Positions 5,646 through 14,442 of a DNA stretch of 23,300 bases are shown piece after piece. Positions within the stretch are counted from its first letter, which is position 1, and each line of letters opens with the position of its first letter. Below the pieces are notes generated by a model. The model worked only from the letters and a program-made list of their open reading frames with translations, made no database searches and had not been told where the DNA came from. Source of the stretch: an uncultured Bacteroidales bacterium (lineage in GTDB: Bacteria > Bacteroidota > Bacteroidia > Bacteroidales > Paludibacteraceae); the NCBI GenBank assembly GCA_937901025.1, contig CALCGR010000108.1, forward strand, positions 1 to 23,300, in the 5' to 3' direction. Both the position numbers and the translations under genes were made by a program.

Positions 5646-7007
5646 TTATTTATTTTTATTCGTATATTCAACAGGTACCCAAGGGGCATTCGTTTCCTTA
5701 TTCACCATCTTAATATCGCTCAAGTCGCAGATAGAGATGGTCCAGTCTTTAGCGGCAATCTTATTGCTGTTGTTGTCCACCTTATCCTTATAGAAACTGA
5801 GCACACCGGTGACGGAGCCTTGATAATCGGGGCAGTGTTGTACGCCCACCTGCTCGCTCCACTGATCCGGTCCTACATTCACGAAACCGGTCGTATAGGA
5901 CGGGCCAACGAGCAGCACATCGTCCACGTGCCAGCCATAGGCGCGTTGACGCTCCGTAACGGGGACGTAATAGGTCGTCTTACCGCAAGGCGCAATCAAG
6001 TAAGCCCCTTCCTCAGGTTCTTTGGTATTCGAATCGTCCACATAGAAACAATTCTCGCCATCGTGCGCACTACCGGCACCGGGCAGGTAGAAATGCGACT
6101 GTTTGGCAAACTCGGATACCGAGACTTGGGTCACATCCCCGGCCTCGTCCATGATGACGCGGCCTTGCATATAGTTCAAGTTCTCAGTGGTGGGCGCAAA
6201 CACGTTTGCGAACTTAGAGGAGTCGGGGTCTAAGAAAGTGCAGTATTTTAAGGAGGCGTTATCATAACACTGACCGGTGAAATGCACATTCTTAATACAT
6301 ACGAGACGTCCCTCGAGTTTGCGGTTGGCGATTAAGTTCAGTTGGTCCTTGAAGGACGCGATGGTGATGGTGTCGCATCTTAGTTTCTTCTCGTCGGGCA
6401 ACCCGATGCGTTTAACGGCGGCCGCAAACTGCGCTTCTCTCAGACGGCCGGGGGTCCAACCCACCTTGTTCTTTTCGTTATTGGCATAGACCTTGTTGTT
6501 ATACTCCGGCGTGCAGAGTTGCAGTTGGTTAGCATAGCAACCAATCGCCAACCCGTTACAACGGATGAGCAGCTCTTGTCCGCGAGGGTAGGAACCCGAG
6601 ATCGAACCGGCATCCACACCGATACGCAGGTTCTGCTGTTGGCCATCCTCGCCTATCTGTTGGATGATGAGGGTCTTATAGAAGTTGCCGCCTTGGTCAT
6701 CGGTCTGAACGCGACCGCGGATATAGATACCGGGACCGCCCTTAGGCAGCGTGTCAATCGAGAAAAGGAAGGTCTCGTCGTCGACAATAGCCGGGAGACG
6801 ATAGCGATGGAACTCCTCGTCGTAATAATTGCCTTGAGGGGTCTTAAAGGAGTCGATAAACTCATGAATAGAATAGAGACGTCCGTCCTTCGTGAGTTCT
6901 TCCACTTGGGACTCCGAATAGAAGATCTGGTCCACTTCGGGAGCCTTATAGGTGCAAGCGGCGAGGCCGGCGGCTATTAAGAGTAGTAGGAATGAATTCT
7001 TTTTCAT
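5646..7007 (-). CDS. DUF5689-type lipoprotein
   Basis: The product is 453 aa with a lipoprotein signal (GLAAC, Cys18). The middle region is beta-rich, with GIYIRGRVQTDDQGGNFYKTLIIQ, SYPRGQELLIRCNGL and GYCANQ-like turns typical of DUF5689 proteins, which have an OB-like fold and are found beside Bacteroidota TonB receptors. A second similar module follows (LEGRLVCIKNVHF, then VTGVLSFYKDK). There are several cysteines (for example CYANQLQLC, LRCDT, CIKNVHFTGQC, YCTF), which is unusual for a secreted lipoprotein and might reflect disulfides or metal binding. The gene lies 15 bp downstream of the receptor gene and has a real Shine-Dalgarno sequence. Its likely role is a surface or periplasm-facing partner of the receptor. 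Confidence 0.85.
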   Translation of the reverse strand: MKKNSFLLLLIAAGLAACTYKAPEVDQIFYSESQVEELTKDGRLYSIHEFIDSFKTPQGNYYDEEFHRYRLPAIVDDETFLFSIDTLPKGGPGIYIRGRVQTDDQGGNFYKTLIIQQIGEDGQQQNLRIGVDAGSISGSYPRGQELLIRCNGLAIGCYANQLQLCTPEYNNKVYANNEKNKVGWTPGRLREAQFAAAVKRIGLPDEKKLRCDTITIASFKDQLNLIANRKLEGRLVCIKNVHFTGQCYDNASLKYCTFLDPDSSKFANVFAPTTENLNYMQGRVIMDEAGDVTQVSVSEFAKQSHFYLPGAGSAHDGENCFYVDDSNTKEPEEGAYLIAPCGKTTYYVPVTERQRAYGWHVDDVLLVGPSYTTGFVNVGPDQWSEQVGVQHCPDYQGSVTGVLSFYKDKVDNNSNKIAAKDWTISICDLSDIKMVNKETNAPWVPVEYTNKNK

Positions 7008-7014
7008 ATTTAAT

Positions 7015-7020
7015 CCTCCT
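7015..7020 (-). promoter_or_regulatory. Strong Shine-Dalgarno site of the DUF5689 gene
   Basis: AGGAGG on the minus strand, 7 nt before the ATG at 7007. A full consensus site is uncommon in Bacteroidota and supports this start codon. Confidence 0.7.
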
Positions 7021-7022
7021 AT

Positions 7023-10000
7023 TTAAAATTTATATGTCAGGGTTAGATAGAAGTTAGCGCCCCAAGCGTAGTAGTACTTAGCCGGGAACTTCCAAGCATT
7101 GGGAGTGATGATGGAGTTGTTGTGGTTATCCTTCACCCCTTGTTGCGTGGTACGCGGCAGACGAGCCTGTTGGTAACCGCCCGTCTTGAAGTGCGTGTTG
7201 TTCGTGAGGTTCGTCACATTGAGGTTGATGGACAGCGATTGTCTATTCGGCAAGTAGATGAGTTTGCCGACGCTGGCATCAATGATGAACCGGTTCAGCG
7301 GGTTGGTAGCCGACAGCGACTCTTGTTCCGACATGATGTTATACGGGTAACGCAACTCAGGCACGCCGTTCTTATCCAGTGCGGCATTCGCCGGATAACC
7401 GGCCTCGGTGCGCTCGTTGAGGTTCAGCGCCTTGCCGTCCGCCGTCTGGATGGCGGTAGGCAGGTTGGGGTCTTTCTTGTTCGTGTCGCCATACCAACCG
7501 TTCACCGGGGTGCCATCGGCACGGGTGCCGGAGAATAGTCCTTTCATGCGGCGCGAAGGAGCTACATCCAGGAAGTTCCAGTCGTAGTAACTAACGGTGA
7601 TGTCCGCGAACCACATCTTAGGATGGAAGAACGATAACTTAAGGGATGCATTGACTTGCGGACCCGAGGATACGCGCAGACCTTTGAGCAGGACGCTATC
7701 GCGCGTCTCATAGACAGGAGTATAAACCGTCATGTTATTCGGGTCACGGGTCTCGGCGAGCGCCATACCGTTTTCGGCAGAGGTGACGCTATACGCATTG
7801 CTGGTATAGCGATAATCGCCTACGGAGGTAGCCCCCGTCAAGGTGAAGTACGTTCCGAGTTTGACGCTGACTGCGGCTTCGATACCGCAGTGGCGGCGAT
7901 TGATACCGGTGATGGCTTGGTTGACGAAGGTGCGAACCTCATCGTCATAGTAACCGTTGAGTTCGGTACCGTCCCAGAAGCGGGAATAGAACCCGGTGAT
8001 ACGACCGCGAACGATGGGGTAGTTGAACTCGTAGGTCAGGTCACCGCCCACCACTTTCTGCGAAGCAGCGTAGTAGTCCTTGAGGTTCTTTGCCTCGTCA
8101 TGGATATAGATATTATCCACGGCGCGGTCGTGCACACGCTGGGAGATATACGCATCCCTCGCCAACGGAGCAACGGTCTGGGCTAGCGCATTGAACTTAA
8201 TGTGGTTGCGTCCGTCAATCTTATAGGTGAAGCCCGCCTTGAAGGACGGATCCACGAAGTGGTGCCAGGTACCGGTGAGGTGTTCCGGGCACTTAGCATA
8301 GATGGTGGCGAAGTTATTGCCATAACCTAAGTACTTATCGTTCTCCCCCATCTGGTTGGAGAGCAGCGAGAGGTAGAGGGCACGTCCGTTGAGCATGTTC
8401 GTGGAACGCATCATATTCGAGTAGGTGACTTGGAGGGCATAGTATACGTCGAGATCGTGGAAGGTCCACTGGTTCTGCAACCATACCTTAGCCGTGGTCA
8501 TGTTGATGCGGTAGTCATACCCAAAACGGTCTCCTTGTTGGATGTTTTTAGGGTTATGGTCATTGAGCATCCACGAGCGATAGTCGTTCTGCTTGACCCA
8601 ACTGATCTCCGTCTGGGTCATACCGATATTCGAACTGATCTCGCGCATGTCGCGGTCCGCAAAGGGGTCGATATCCTTCCATTGGTTAGCACCGAGTAGG
8701 TCGTCAATCGACTTGAAATGAATACCTTGCGACTGTTTCGCCTCGATACCTAAGGTGAGGTGGAGGTGATTGAGGTCCGTATAGTGGTAGTTGATGTTGA
8801 GGGCGCCTTCTTGGATGTCATTGTGGCGACGCTCCACCATATATTTCGCTATACCCTCGGGGTCCACTGCGTTGTTGGCATAGTTGGCGGCATAGAGTGC
8901 GTCCCAGTTGATATGGGTAGTGTTCGGGTCGCGACTCTTCCATGCGTTCACGAGGTCATTATACTCTTTAGGATCAATCGAACCGCCGATATTCGTGCCG
9001 TCAGCCCCCACAAAACCCGGACCCAACGGATTGGAGTTGAGGTCTTGGCCGGCGAATAGACCGTAGGGATAGTGCGTGCCGTCTTCTTGGAAGAGTTGTC
9101 CGGAAGCGGGGTCTACGATCTGTCCGTCCCACATATAAGAGGGTAACTTACGATAGTAGTCGGGACGCGGATCCGGCGCGTTATAGAACTGGATAGCGGA
9201 GTTGGAATAGAAGGAGTAGTGGTAACCGGCCGCGAACTTCATGCTGTTCTTCTCGTCAATCTTAAGGTCAAAGGCCGCGATAGCCGTAGGATCAAAGGAC
9301 TTGACGATACGCGAGTTACGGATCTGTCCGTTCTGGTAGCCCCAATAGGGGTTATAGTTGATGGAACCATAGAGGTCATATACCTCTTGGGTCACCGCAC
9401 CCGACTGACCGCGTTGGGTGGGAGCACCAAAGGTGATGAGGCTGAGGCGGTTGCCGTTGTCCCATTTCTTTTCGGCGGAGAAGAAATAGCCTAAGGAGTG
9501 ATATTCAATACCTTCCCCGATGATACCCTCCTGCTTGCAATACGGCGAGAAACGGTAGGCTATCTGTCCTACAAAACTCCAGCCGTTCGTGAGCGGTCCG
9601 CTGGCGTAGGTGGCATTGACACGGGCTTTGTAGTTACGGTTTGTTCCGGCTACGCCTATCTTCCACCCTTGGGCATAACGCGAAGCCCCCTGCAAGTAGT
9701 TGGTGGAGGTTCCTAAGCCGCCGAAGGTGAAGTTCGTAGCCTCGATGGGGTTGACGACCTCTTTGTTACGGGTAGCGTCATTGAGTCCGCCCATCGCCGA
9801 GAAGTTAAACTGTCCGCGTTCAGCCGAGTTGAAGGATATACCTTCGATATAGTTCTGCTCATAAGTCGCCTCGTAACCACGATTACGATAGCGAGCCGTA
9901 GACCAAGCCCAAGAGGTGACGGAGTTAAACACATCCGTGGAAGCGGAAGCCGACGAGGCTTGGGATTGGGACTTACCATCATCGTCGTTCATGTCGCCTT

Positions 10001-10349
10001 CGCTGAGCGTGAGTCGCACCTCCTCTTGGATGTCCTGCATGAGGTTAGGGTGCAGGGCGATGGGATCTAAGGCGGTGGATTGGTCCGGAGCGATGGCTAC
10101 GAGTTCGATGGTGGATACATACCCGTCAGCCTCTACGATGAGTTCCTCATCGCCGGGCTCAAGGTAGAAGAACGAGAACTCTCCTTGCTCATTGGTGGTG
10201 GTGGCAATGTTCTGATTGGCGAGCACGACCGAGGCCCCGACGATAGGTGCACCCGTCTGCTCATTCACCAGCTTACCCTTAACCGATGCCTGTGCCCATA
10301 GACCGAGGGTCATACTGAGCGCAAACAAGATAGAAAGTAGTTTTTTCAT
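7023..10349 (-). CDS. TonB-dependent outer-membrane receptor with CarboxypepD_reg-like domain
   Basis: The product is 1108 aa. A signal peptide (residues 1-20, ending LGLWAQ) is followed by a carboxypeptidase-regulatory-like beta domain (about 22-95, VKGKLVNEQTGAPIVGASV...NEQGEFSF). Next comes an acidic, serine-rich link (LSEGDMNDDDGKSQSQASSASAS, about 115-137), a divergent plug (DVFNSVTSWAWSTARYRNRGYE, then NYIEGISFNSAERG and GGLNDATRN), and a long beta barrel ending LTLTYKF with the C-terminal aromatic. The plug form 'GGLNDATRN' belongs to a Bacteroidota receptor group distinct from classical SusC. No SusD partner is present. Instead two lipoproteins follow in the operon. It would take up a large or scarce solute using TonB energy, with unknown substrate. 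The gene starts 19 bp after asnS. Confidence 0.9.
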   Translation of the reverse strand: MKKLLSILFALSMTLGLWAQASVKGKLVNEQTGAPIVGASVVLANQNIATTTNEQGEFSFFYLEPGDEELIVEADGYVSTIELVAIAPDQSTALDPIALHPNLMQDIQEEVRLTLSEGDMNDDDGKSQSQASSASASTDVFNSVTSWAWSTARYRNRGYEATYEQNYIEGISFNSAERGQFNFSAMGGLNDATRNKEVVNPIEATNFTFGGLGTSTNYLQGASRYAQGWKIGVAGTNRNYKARVNATYASGPLTNGWSFVGQIAYRFSPYCKQEGIIGEGIEYHSLGYFFSAEKKWDNGNRLSLITFGAPTQRGQSGAVTQEVYDLYGSINYNPYWGYQNGQIRNSRIVKSFDPTAIAAFDLKIDEKNSMKFAAGYHYSFYSNSAIQFYNAPDPRPDYYRKLPSYMWDGQIVDPASGQLFQEDGTHYPYGLFAGQDLNSNPLGPGFVGADGTNIGGSIDPKEYNDLVNAWKSRDPNTTHINWDALYAANYANNAVDPEGIAKYMVERRHNDIQEGALNINYHYTDLNHLHLTLGIEAKQSQGIHFKSIDDLLGANQWKDIDPFADRDMREISSNIGMTQTEISWVKQNDYRSWMLNDHNPKNIQQGDRFGYDYRINMTTAKVWLQNQWTFHDLDVYYALQVTYSNMMRSTNMLNGRALYLSLLSNQMGENDKYLGYGNNFATIYAKCPEHLTGTWHHFVDPSFKAGFTYKIDGRNHIKFNALAQTVAPLARDAYISQRVHDRAVDNIYIHDEAKNLKDYYAASQKVVGGDLTYEFNYPIVRGRITGFYSRFWDGTELNGYYDDEVRTFVNQAITGINRRHCGIEAAVSVKLGTYFTLTGATSVGDYRYTSNAYSVTSAENGMALAETRDPNNMTVYTPVYETRDSVLLKGLRVSSGPQVNASLKLSFFHPKMWFADITVSYYDWNFLDVAPSRRMKGLFSGTRADGTPVNGWYGDTNKKDPNLPTAIQTADGKALNLNERTEAGYPANAALDKNGVPELRYPYNIMSEQESLSATNPLNRFIIDASVGKLIYLPNRQSLSINLNVTNLTNNTHFKTGGYQQARLPRTTQQGVKDNHNNSIITPNAWKFPAKYYYAWGANFYLTLTYKF

Positions 10350-10368
10350 ACGTTTAATATTTATTGTT

Positions 10369-11793
10369 TTAGAATTCAGCTGTCTTAGGTGTACGCGGGA
10401 AAGGAATGACGTCGCGAATGTTCTGCATACCCGTGACGAAGAGCATCAGTCGCTCGAAACCTAAACCGAAACCGGCGTGAGGGCAGGAACCGTATTTGCG
10501 GGTATCCAGGTACCATGTCATGTCCTTCATCGGGATATGACGGGCCTCTATCTCCGCCATGAGTTTATCGTAACTCTCTTCACGTACGGAGCCGCCGATG
10601 ATCTCGCCAATCTGCGGGAAGAGCACGTCGGTACCTTGTACCGTTTGTCCGCTCTTGCCGTTATAACCGCTCTCTTGTTCGTCAATCTTCATATAGAACG
10701 CTTTGATGGCTTTCGGGTAGTTGGTCATGATGACGGGACGCTTGAAGTGTTCCTCTACCAGGTAACGCTCGTGCTCCGAGGCCAGGTCGTCGCCCCATTC
10801 GCAGGGGAACTCGAACTTATGCCCGTTTTGGATGGCCTCTTGGAGGATACGGATACCCTCGGTGTAGGGTAGGTGCACGAAGTCGGACGCGATGACCGAG
10901 CGAAGACGCTCAATGAGTCCTTTGTCTACATATTGGTTGAGGAACTCCAGGTCGTCCATACAGTTATCCAGAGCCCATTTCACGCAGAACTTAATAAAGT
11001 CCTCCTCGAGGGCCATGAGTTCGTCTATATCCATAAACGCTACCTCGGGTTCAATCATCCAGAACTCTGCCAAGTGGCGCGGGGTATTGGAGTTCTCCGC
11101 GCGGAAGGTAGGACCAAACGTGTAGATCTTGCCGAGGGCCGTAGCGCCTAACTCGCCTTCGAGTTGTCCGCTGACGGTCAGGGACGTCTGCTTACCGAAG
11201 AAATCGTCGGAATAGTCGATCTTCCCGTCCTCGGTTTTCTTGAGGTTATACAGGTTCTTCGTGGTTACTTGGAACATCTGACCGGCTCCTTCGCAATCGG
11301 AAGCGGTGATGAGGGGTGTATGGAAATAGAAATACCCGTGCTCATGGAAGTAGGTATGGATAGCCATCGCCATATGGTGACGGATACGGAAGACCGCACC
11401 GAACGTATTCGTGCGCGGACGCAGGTGCGCTATCGTGCGCAGATATTCCATACTGAGTCCTTTCTTCTGCAACGGATACTGGTCCACATCCGCCGTTCCG
11501 TAAACCACTAACTCGGTGAGTTGGATCTCTACGGCTTGACCGGACCCCTGACTCTCGACGAGGATACCGGTAGCGGAGATACAAGCACCGGTAGTGACGG
11601 GTTTGAGTTGCTCCTCAGGAAACTTCTCTAAATCGACCACGATCTGGATGGTCTTAATCGTTGAACCGTCGTTGAGGGCAATGAACGAGACGTTCTTGTT
11701 GCCGCGACGGCTACGCACCCATCCGCGAACGTTGATGGGCTGCCCAATCTGCTTGGATTGTAGGGCGTCTTTGATTTCTGTTCTTTGTAACAT
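10369..11793 (-). CDS. asnS: Asparaginyl-tRNA synthetase
   Basis: AsnRS charges tRNA-Asn with asparagine in the cytosol. The 474-aa product has an N-terminal OB-fold anticodon-binding domain (VRGWVRSRRGNKNVSFIALNDGS, residues 22-44) and a class IIb catalytic domain. Motif 1 lies at about 133-160 (ending FYFHTPLIT), motif 2 at about 229-250 (TFRAENSNTPRHLAEFWMIEPE) and motif 3 at 441-453 (GFGLGFERLMLFV). The ending NIRDVIPFPRTPKTAEF is typical of AsnRS and separates it from AspRS. Length is normal. It lies 52 bp downstream of dnaB and has a short AAGGA before the ATG. Confidence 0.96.
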   Translation of the reverse strand: MLQRTEIKDALQSKQIGQPINVRGWVRSRRGNKNVSFIALNDGSTIKTIQIVVDLEKFPEEQLKPVTTGACISATGILVESQGSGQAVEIQLTELVVYGTADVDQYPLQKKGLSMEYLRTIAHLRPRTNTFGAVFRIRHHMAMAIHTYFHEHGYFYFHTPLITASDCEGAGQMFQVTTKNLYNLKKTEDGKIDYSDDFFGKQTSLTVSGQLEGELGATALGKIYTFGPTFRAENSNTPRHLAEFWMIEPEVAFMDIDELMALEEDFIKFCVKWALDNCMDDLEFLNQYVDKGLIERLRSVIASDFVHLPYTEGIRILQEAIQNGHKFEFPCEWGDDLASEHERYLVEEHFKRPVIMTNYPKAIKAFYMKIDEQESGYNGKSGQTVQGTDVLFPQIGEIIGGSVREESYDKLMAEIEARHIPMKDMTWYLDTRKYGSCPHAGFGLGFERLMLFVTGMQNIRDVIPFPRTPKTAEF

Positions 11794-11812
11794 ATATTCC
11801 TTATTATATATA

Positions 11813-11838
11813 TAGTCGTTAGTTATTAGTCGTTAGTT
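11813..11838. repeat. 12-bp direct repeat in the asnS leader
   Basis: TAGTCGTTAGTT occurs at 11813-11824 and 11827-11838 (14-bp period) in the dnaB-asnS gap. It looks like a slippage-derived spacer. No function is evident. Confidence 0.75.
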
Positions 11839-11845
11839 TTAGATG

Positions 11846-13369
11846 TTAGAAGGGGGTAGAGTTATCATCTAAGACCGCGCCATCAGGGTTGAGGTCATTG
11901 ATGCGGGAGGTGATGGATATATCCCCGGGTTCGGGTAGGGGAGCGGCGTCCAGTTCGGACTCGTCCCAGGTCTCGTCCTCGTTTTGGAACTTAGCCAACT
12001 TAGAGCGGAAACGCAGCCATATCTCGTCGGTGGCACCATTGCGGTGCTTGGCTACGATAATCTGACCTAACCCGCGTAAGTCCTTACCCGTCTTCTCATC
12101 ATTATACAGACGATAGTATTCGGGCCGGTGAATGAAACAAACCATATCCGCATCCTGCTCAATGGCTCCGGATTCACGCAGGTCACTCAGTTGCGGTTTC
12201 TTACCGTCTACGCCGGTACGCGCCTCTACGCCACGATTAAGCTGACTGAGGGCGATGATCGGTATATCCAACTCCTTGGCCAGTGCCTTGAGGTTACGGG
12301 AGATGATGCTCACCTCTTGTTCACGCGAACCGAAGGTCATGCCGGAGGCATTCATCAGTTGTAAGTAGTCGATGATGATAAGTTCGATATGATGCTCCTT
12401 GACGAGTTTGCGGGCTTTTGACCTTAATTCGAACACGGATAGCGACGGCGTATCATCCACGTAGATGGGGGCTCCGAGCAGTTCGTTGATCTTATGCTCG
12501 AGTTGCGACCACTCCTGTTTACTGAGTTTGCCGTTTTTAATCTTATCGCCTTCAATCTCGCAAACGTTCATGATGAGACGGTTGACGAGTTGTACATTCG
12601 ACATCTCGAGGGAGAACATCGCTACGGGTTTATGGTAGTTCACGGCAATGTTTTTCGCCATCGACAGCACGAACGCCGTCTTACCCATCGCCGGACGCGC
12701 TGCGATGATGACGAGGTCCGACTTCTGCCATCCGCTCGTGATCTTATCCAGTGCCTTGAATCCCGACGGGATACCGGAGATGTTTCCTTCGTTCTTGGAC
12801 GCTTTCTTCATTCGCTCGAACGCCTCGGCGATGACCGGGTCAATCTGCGTTACGTCCCTTTTCTGGGCGCGCTGACTGATCTCAAAGATATCCGACTCCG
12901 CTACCTGCATGAGTTCCTCTACATCCTGCGTCTCATCGTACGCGGCTTCCTCTACGCGGGCAGCCATCTGGATGAGTTCCCGCGCCGTGGCTTTCTGCGC
13001 TACCACTTGGGCATGGTAGGCCAGGTGGGCGGTAGAGGCTACCTTACGGGTCAGTTCCGTCAGATAGACGATGCCGCCCGCTTTATCCAGGTTGCCTAAA
13101 CTCTTGAGTTTCTCCGCTACGGAGAGCATATCGATCGGCTGGTCCTTGGCCGCTAAGGCGCGAATAGCCTCATAGACCATGCGGTTTTGGTCCTTATAGA
13201 ACGACTCCGGACGCAACAGGTCGGCTACGGTAGCATAAGCGTCTTTCTCTATCATCAGCGCACCGAGTACGGAATCCTCCAACTCGATGGCTTGAGGAGG
13301 TAGTTTACCCATATCGTTAGGTCCGAGTTTGGGTGCGACCTCTTTCTTGTATGTTTTAGTGTTTGCCAT
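11846..13369 (-). CDS. dnaB: Replicative DNA helicase DnaB
   Basis: DnaB is the hexameric 5'-3' helicase of the replication fork. The 507-aa product has the N-terminal helical domain (PQAIELEDSVLGALMIEKDAY, residues 25-45), a linker helix, and the RecA-like domain. That domain starts at ISGIPSGFKALDKITSGW (198-214) and includes Walker A ARPAMGKTAF (224-233), Walker B LIIIDYLQLM, the REQEVSIISRNLKALAKEL region and QLSDLRESGAIEQDADMV. There is no intein. The 3' part (ISITSRINDLNPDGAVLDDNSTPF) is a flexible tail. The start overlaps the end of meaB by 14 bp. Confidence 0.97.
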   Translation of the reverse strand: MANTKTYKKEVAPKLGPNDMGKLPPQAIELEDSVLGALMIEKDAYATVADLLRPESFYKDQNRMVYEAIRALAAKDQPIDMLSVAEKLKSLGNLDKAGGIVYLTELTRKVASTAHLAYHAQVVAQKATARELIQMAARVEEAAYDETQDVEELMQVAESDIFEISQRAQKRDVTQIDPVIAEAFERMKKASKNEGNISGIPSGFKALDKITSGWQKSDLVIIAARPAMGKTAFVLSMAKNIAVNYHKPVAMFSLEMSNVQLVNRLIMNVCEIEGDKIKNGKLSKQEWSQLEHKINELLGAPIYVDDTPSLSVFELRSKARKLVKEHHIELIIIDYLQLMNASGMTFGSREQEVSIISRNLKALAKELDIPIIALSQLNRGVEARTGVDGKKPQLSDLRESGAIEQDADMVCFIHRPEYYRLYNDEKTGKDLRGLGQIIVAKHRNGATDEIWLRFRSKLAKFQNEDETWDESELDAAPLPEPGDISITSRINDLNPDGAVLDDNSTPF

Positions 13370-14441
13370 ATTCTGTTAATAAGTTGTGGGCGGCAATGAA
13401 ACTGCTCACTTGGTTATCTAACACTTGTTGCTCGGCTTGGGCGATGAGTTTCTCCATACGTTCGTTACGATAGAACCCGTCGAGCAGGGCCCCGTTGATG
13501 GTCTCGTACATCCAATATTTGGCTTGTTCCGTACGATGGGACTCGAAATACCCGTTGGCTTTGACAAAGTCAATATACTTCGTTATATCGTTCCATACAT
13601 CTAATACCCCCGTATGCTCTACGGCAGAGCAACAGATCGCTCCGGGTTTCCATCCGGAGGCCGAAGGCGGGAAGAGAGCTAAGGCATTCTTAAAACTGAC
13701 TCGTGCCGCCTGCGCCCGCTCTACGTTTGCTCCGTCACATTTGTTTATCGCTATCCCGTCCGCCATCTCCATGATACCGCGTTTGATGCCCTGTAGTTCA
13801 TCCCCTGTACCGGTGACTTGGAGCAGCAGGAAATAATCCACCATCGAATGGGCGGCGGTCTCACTCTGTCCTACACCTACCGTCTCCACAAAGATCGTAT
13901 CAAACCCCGCGGCTTCGCAAAGTACGATACTCTCCCTTGTCTTCCTTGCCACTCCGCCGAGCGAACCCGCCGACGGACTGGGGCGAATGAACGCGTTGGC
14001 TTGTGTCGACAGTTCGTTCATGCGCGTCTTATCGCCTAAGATAGACCCCTTCGATCGTTCACTGCTGGGGTCAATGGCGAGTACCGCCAGTTTCTTTCCC
14101 ATCCGACAAACTTCCGTGCCGAGTGCCTCGATAAACGTCGACTTACCGGCTCCGGGTACCCCCGTGATTCCTAAGCGAATGGAGTTACCCGCGTACGGCA
14201 AACACCGTTCGATGACCTGCTGGGCAATCAACTGGTCTTCCGGCAGGTTACTCTCCACCAACGTCACCGCTTGACCTAAGATAGACACGTCCCCTTGACG
14301 GATGCCTTGGAAATACTCCTCGGCGGTGAGGGTGCGTTTCTTTCGATGGAACGTGGCGTAAGGATTGACGGAGGGGAGGTTCTCCACCCCTGCGTTGACG
14401 GTTAGTCCTTTATATTGTTCGTCGTTCTCCGGGTGTTTCAT
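13356..14441 (-). CDS. meaB: Methylmalonyl-CoA mutase-associated GTPase MeaB
   Basis: MeaB (ArgK-type G3E GTPase) protects and reloads cobalamin-dependent methylmalonyl-CoA mutase. The 361-aa product shows Walker A GVPGAGKS at residues 94-101, the switch region LAIDPSSERSKGSILGDKTRM (121-141), PSPSAGSLGGVARKTRE (154-170), DTIFVETVGVGQSE (181-194, Walker B type) and the base-specifying NKCD at 233-236 (usually NKAD). The mutase genes are not in the window. A propionate/succinate route through methylmalonyl-CoA is common in Bacteroidales, so they are expected elsewhere. It begins 1 bp after the DUF1573 gene and overlaps dnaB. Confidence 0.95.
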   Translation of the reverse strand: MKHPENDEQYKGLTVNAGVENLPSVNPYATFHRKKRTLTAEEYFQGIRQGDVSILGQAVTLVESNLPEDQLIAQQVIERCLPYAGNSIRLGITGVPGAGKSTFIEALGTEVCRMGKKLAVLAIDPSSERSKGSILGDKTRMNELSTQANAFIRPSPSAGSLGGVARKTRESIVLCEAAGFDTIFVETVGVGQSETAAHSMVDYFLLLQVTGTGDELQGIKRGIMEMADGIAINKCDGANVERAQAARVSFKNALALFPPSASGWKPGAICCSAVEHTGVLDVWNDITKYIDFVKANGYFESHRTEQAKYWMYETINGALLDGFYRNERMEKLIAQAEQQVLDNQVSSFIAAHNLLTEYGKH

Positions 14442-14442
14442 T

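Noticed and set aside
12494..13099. 201-aa + strand open frame opposite dnaB
   Set aside because: dnaB on the other strand has all helicase motifs; the antisense frame shows only composition-driven residues.
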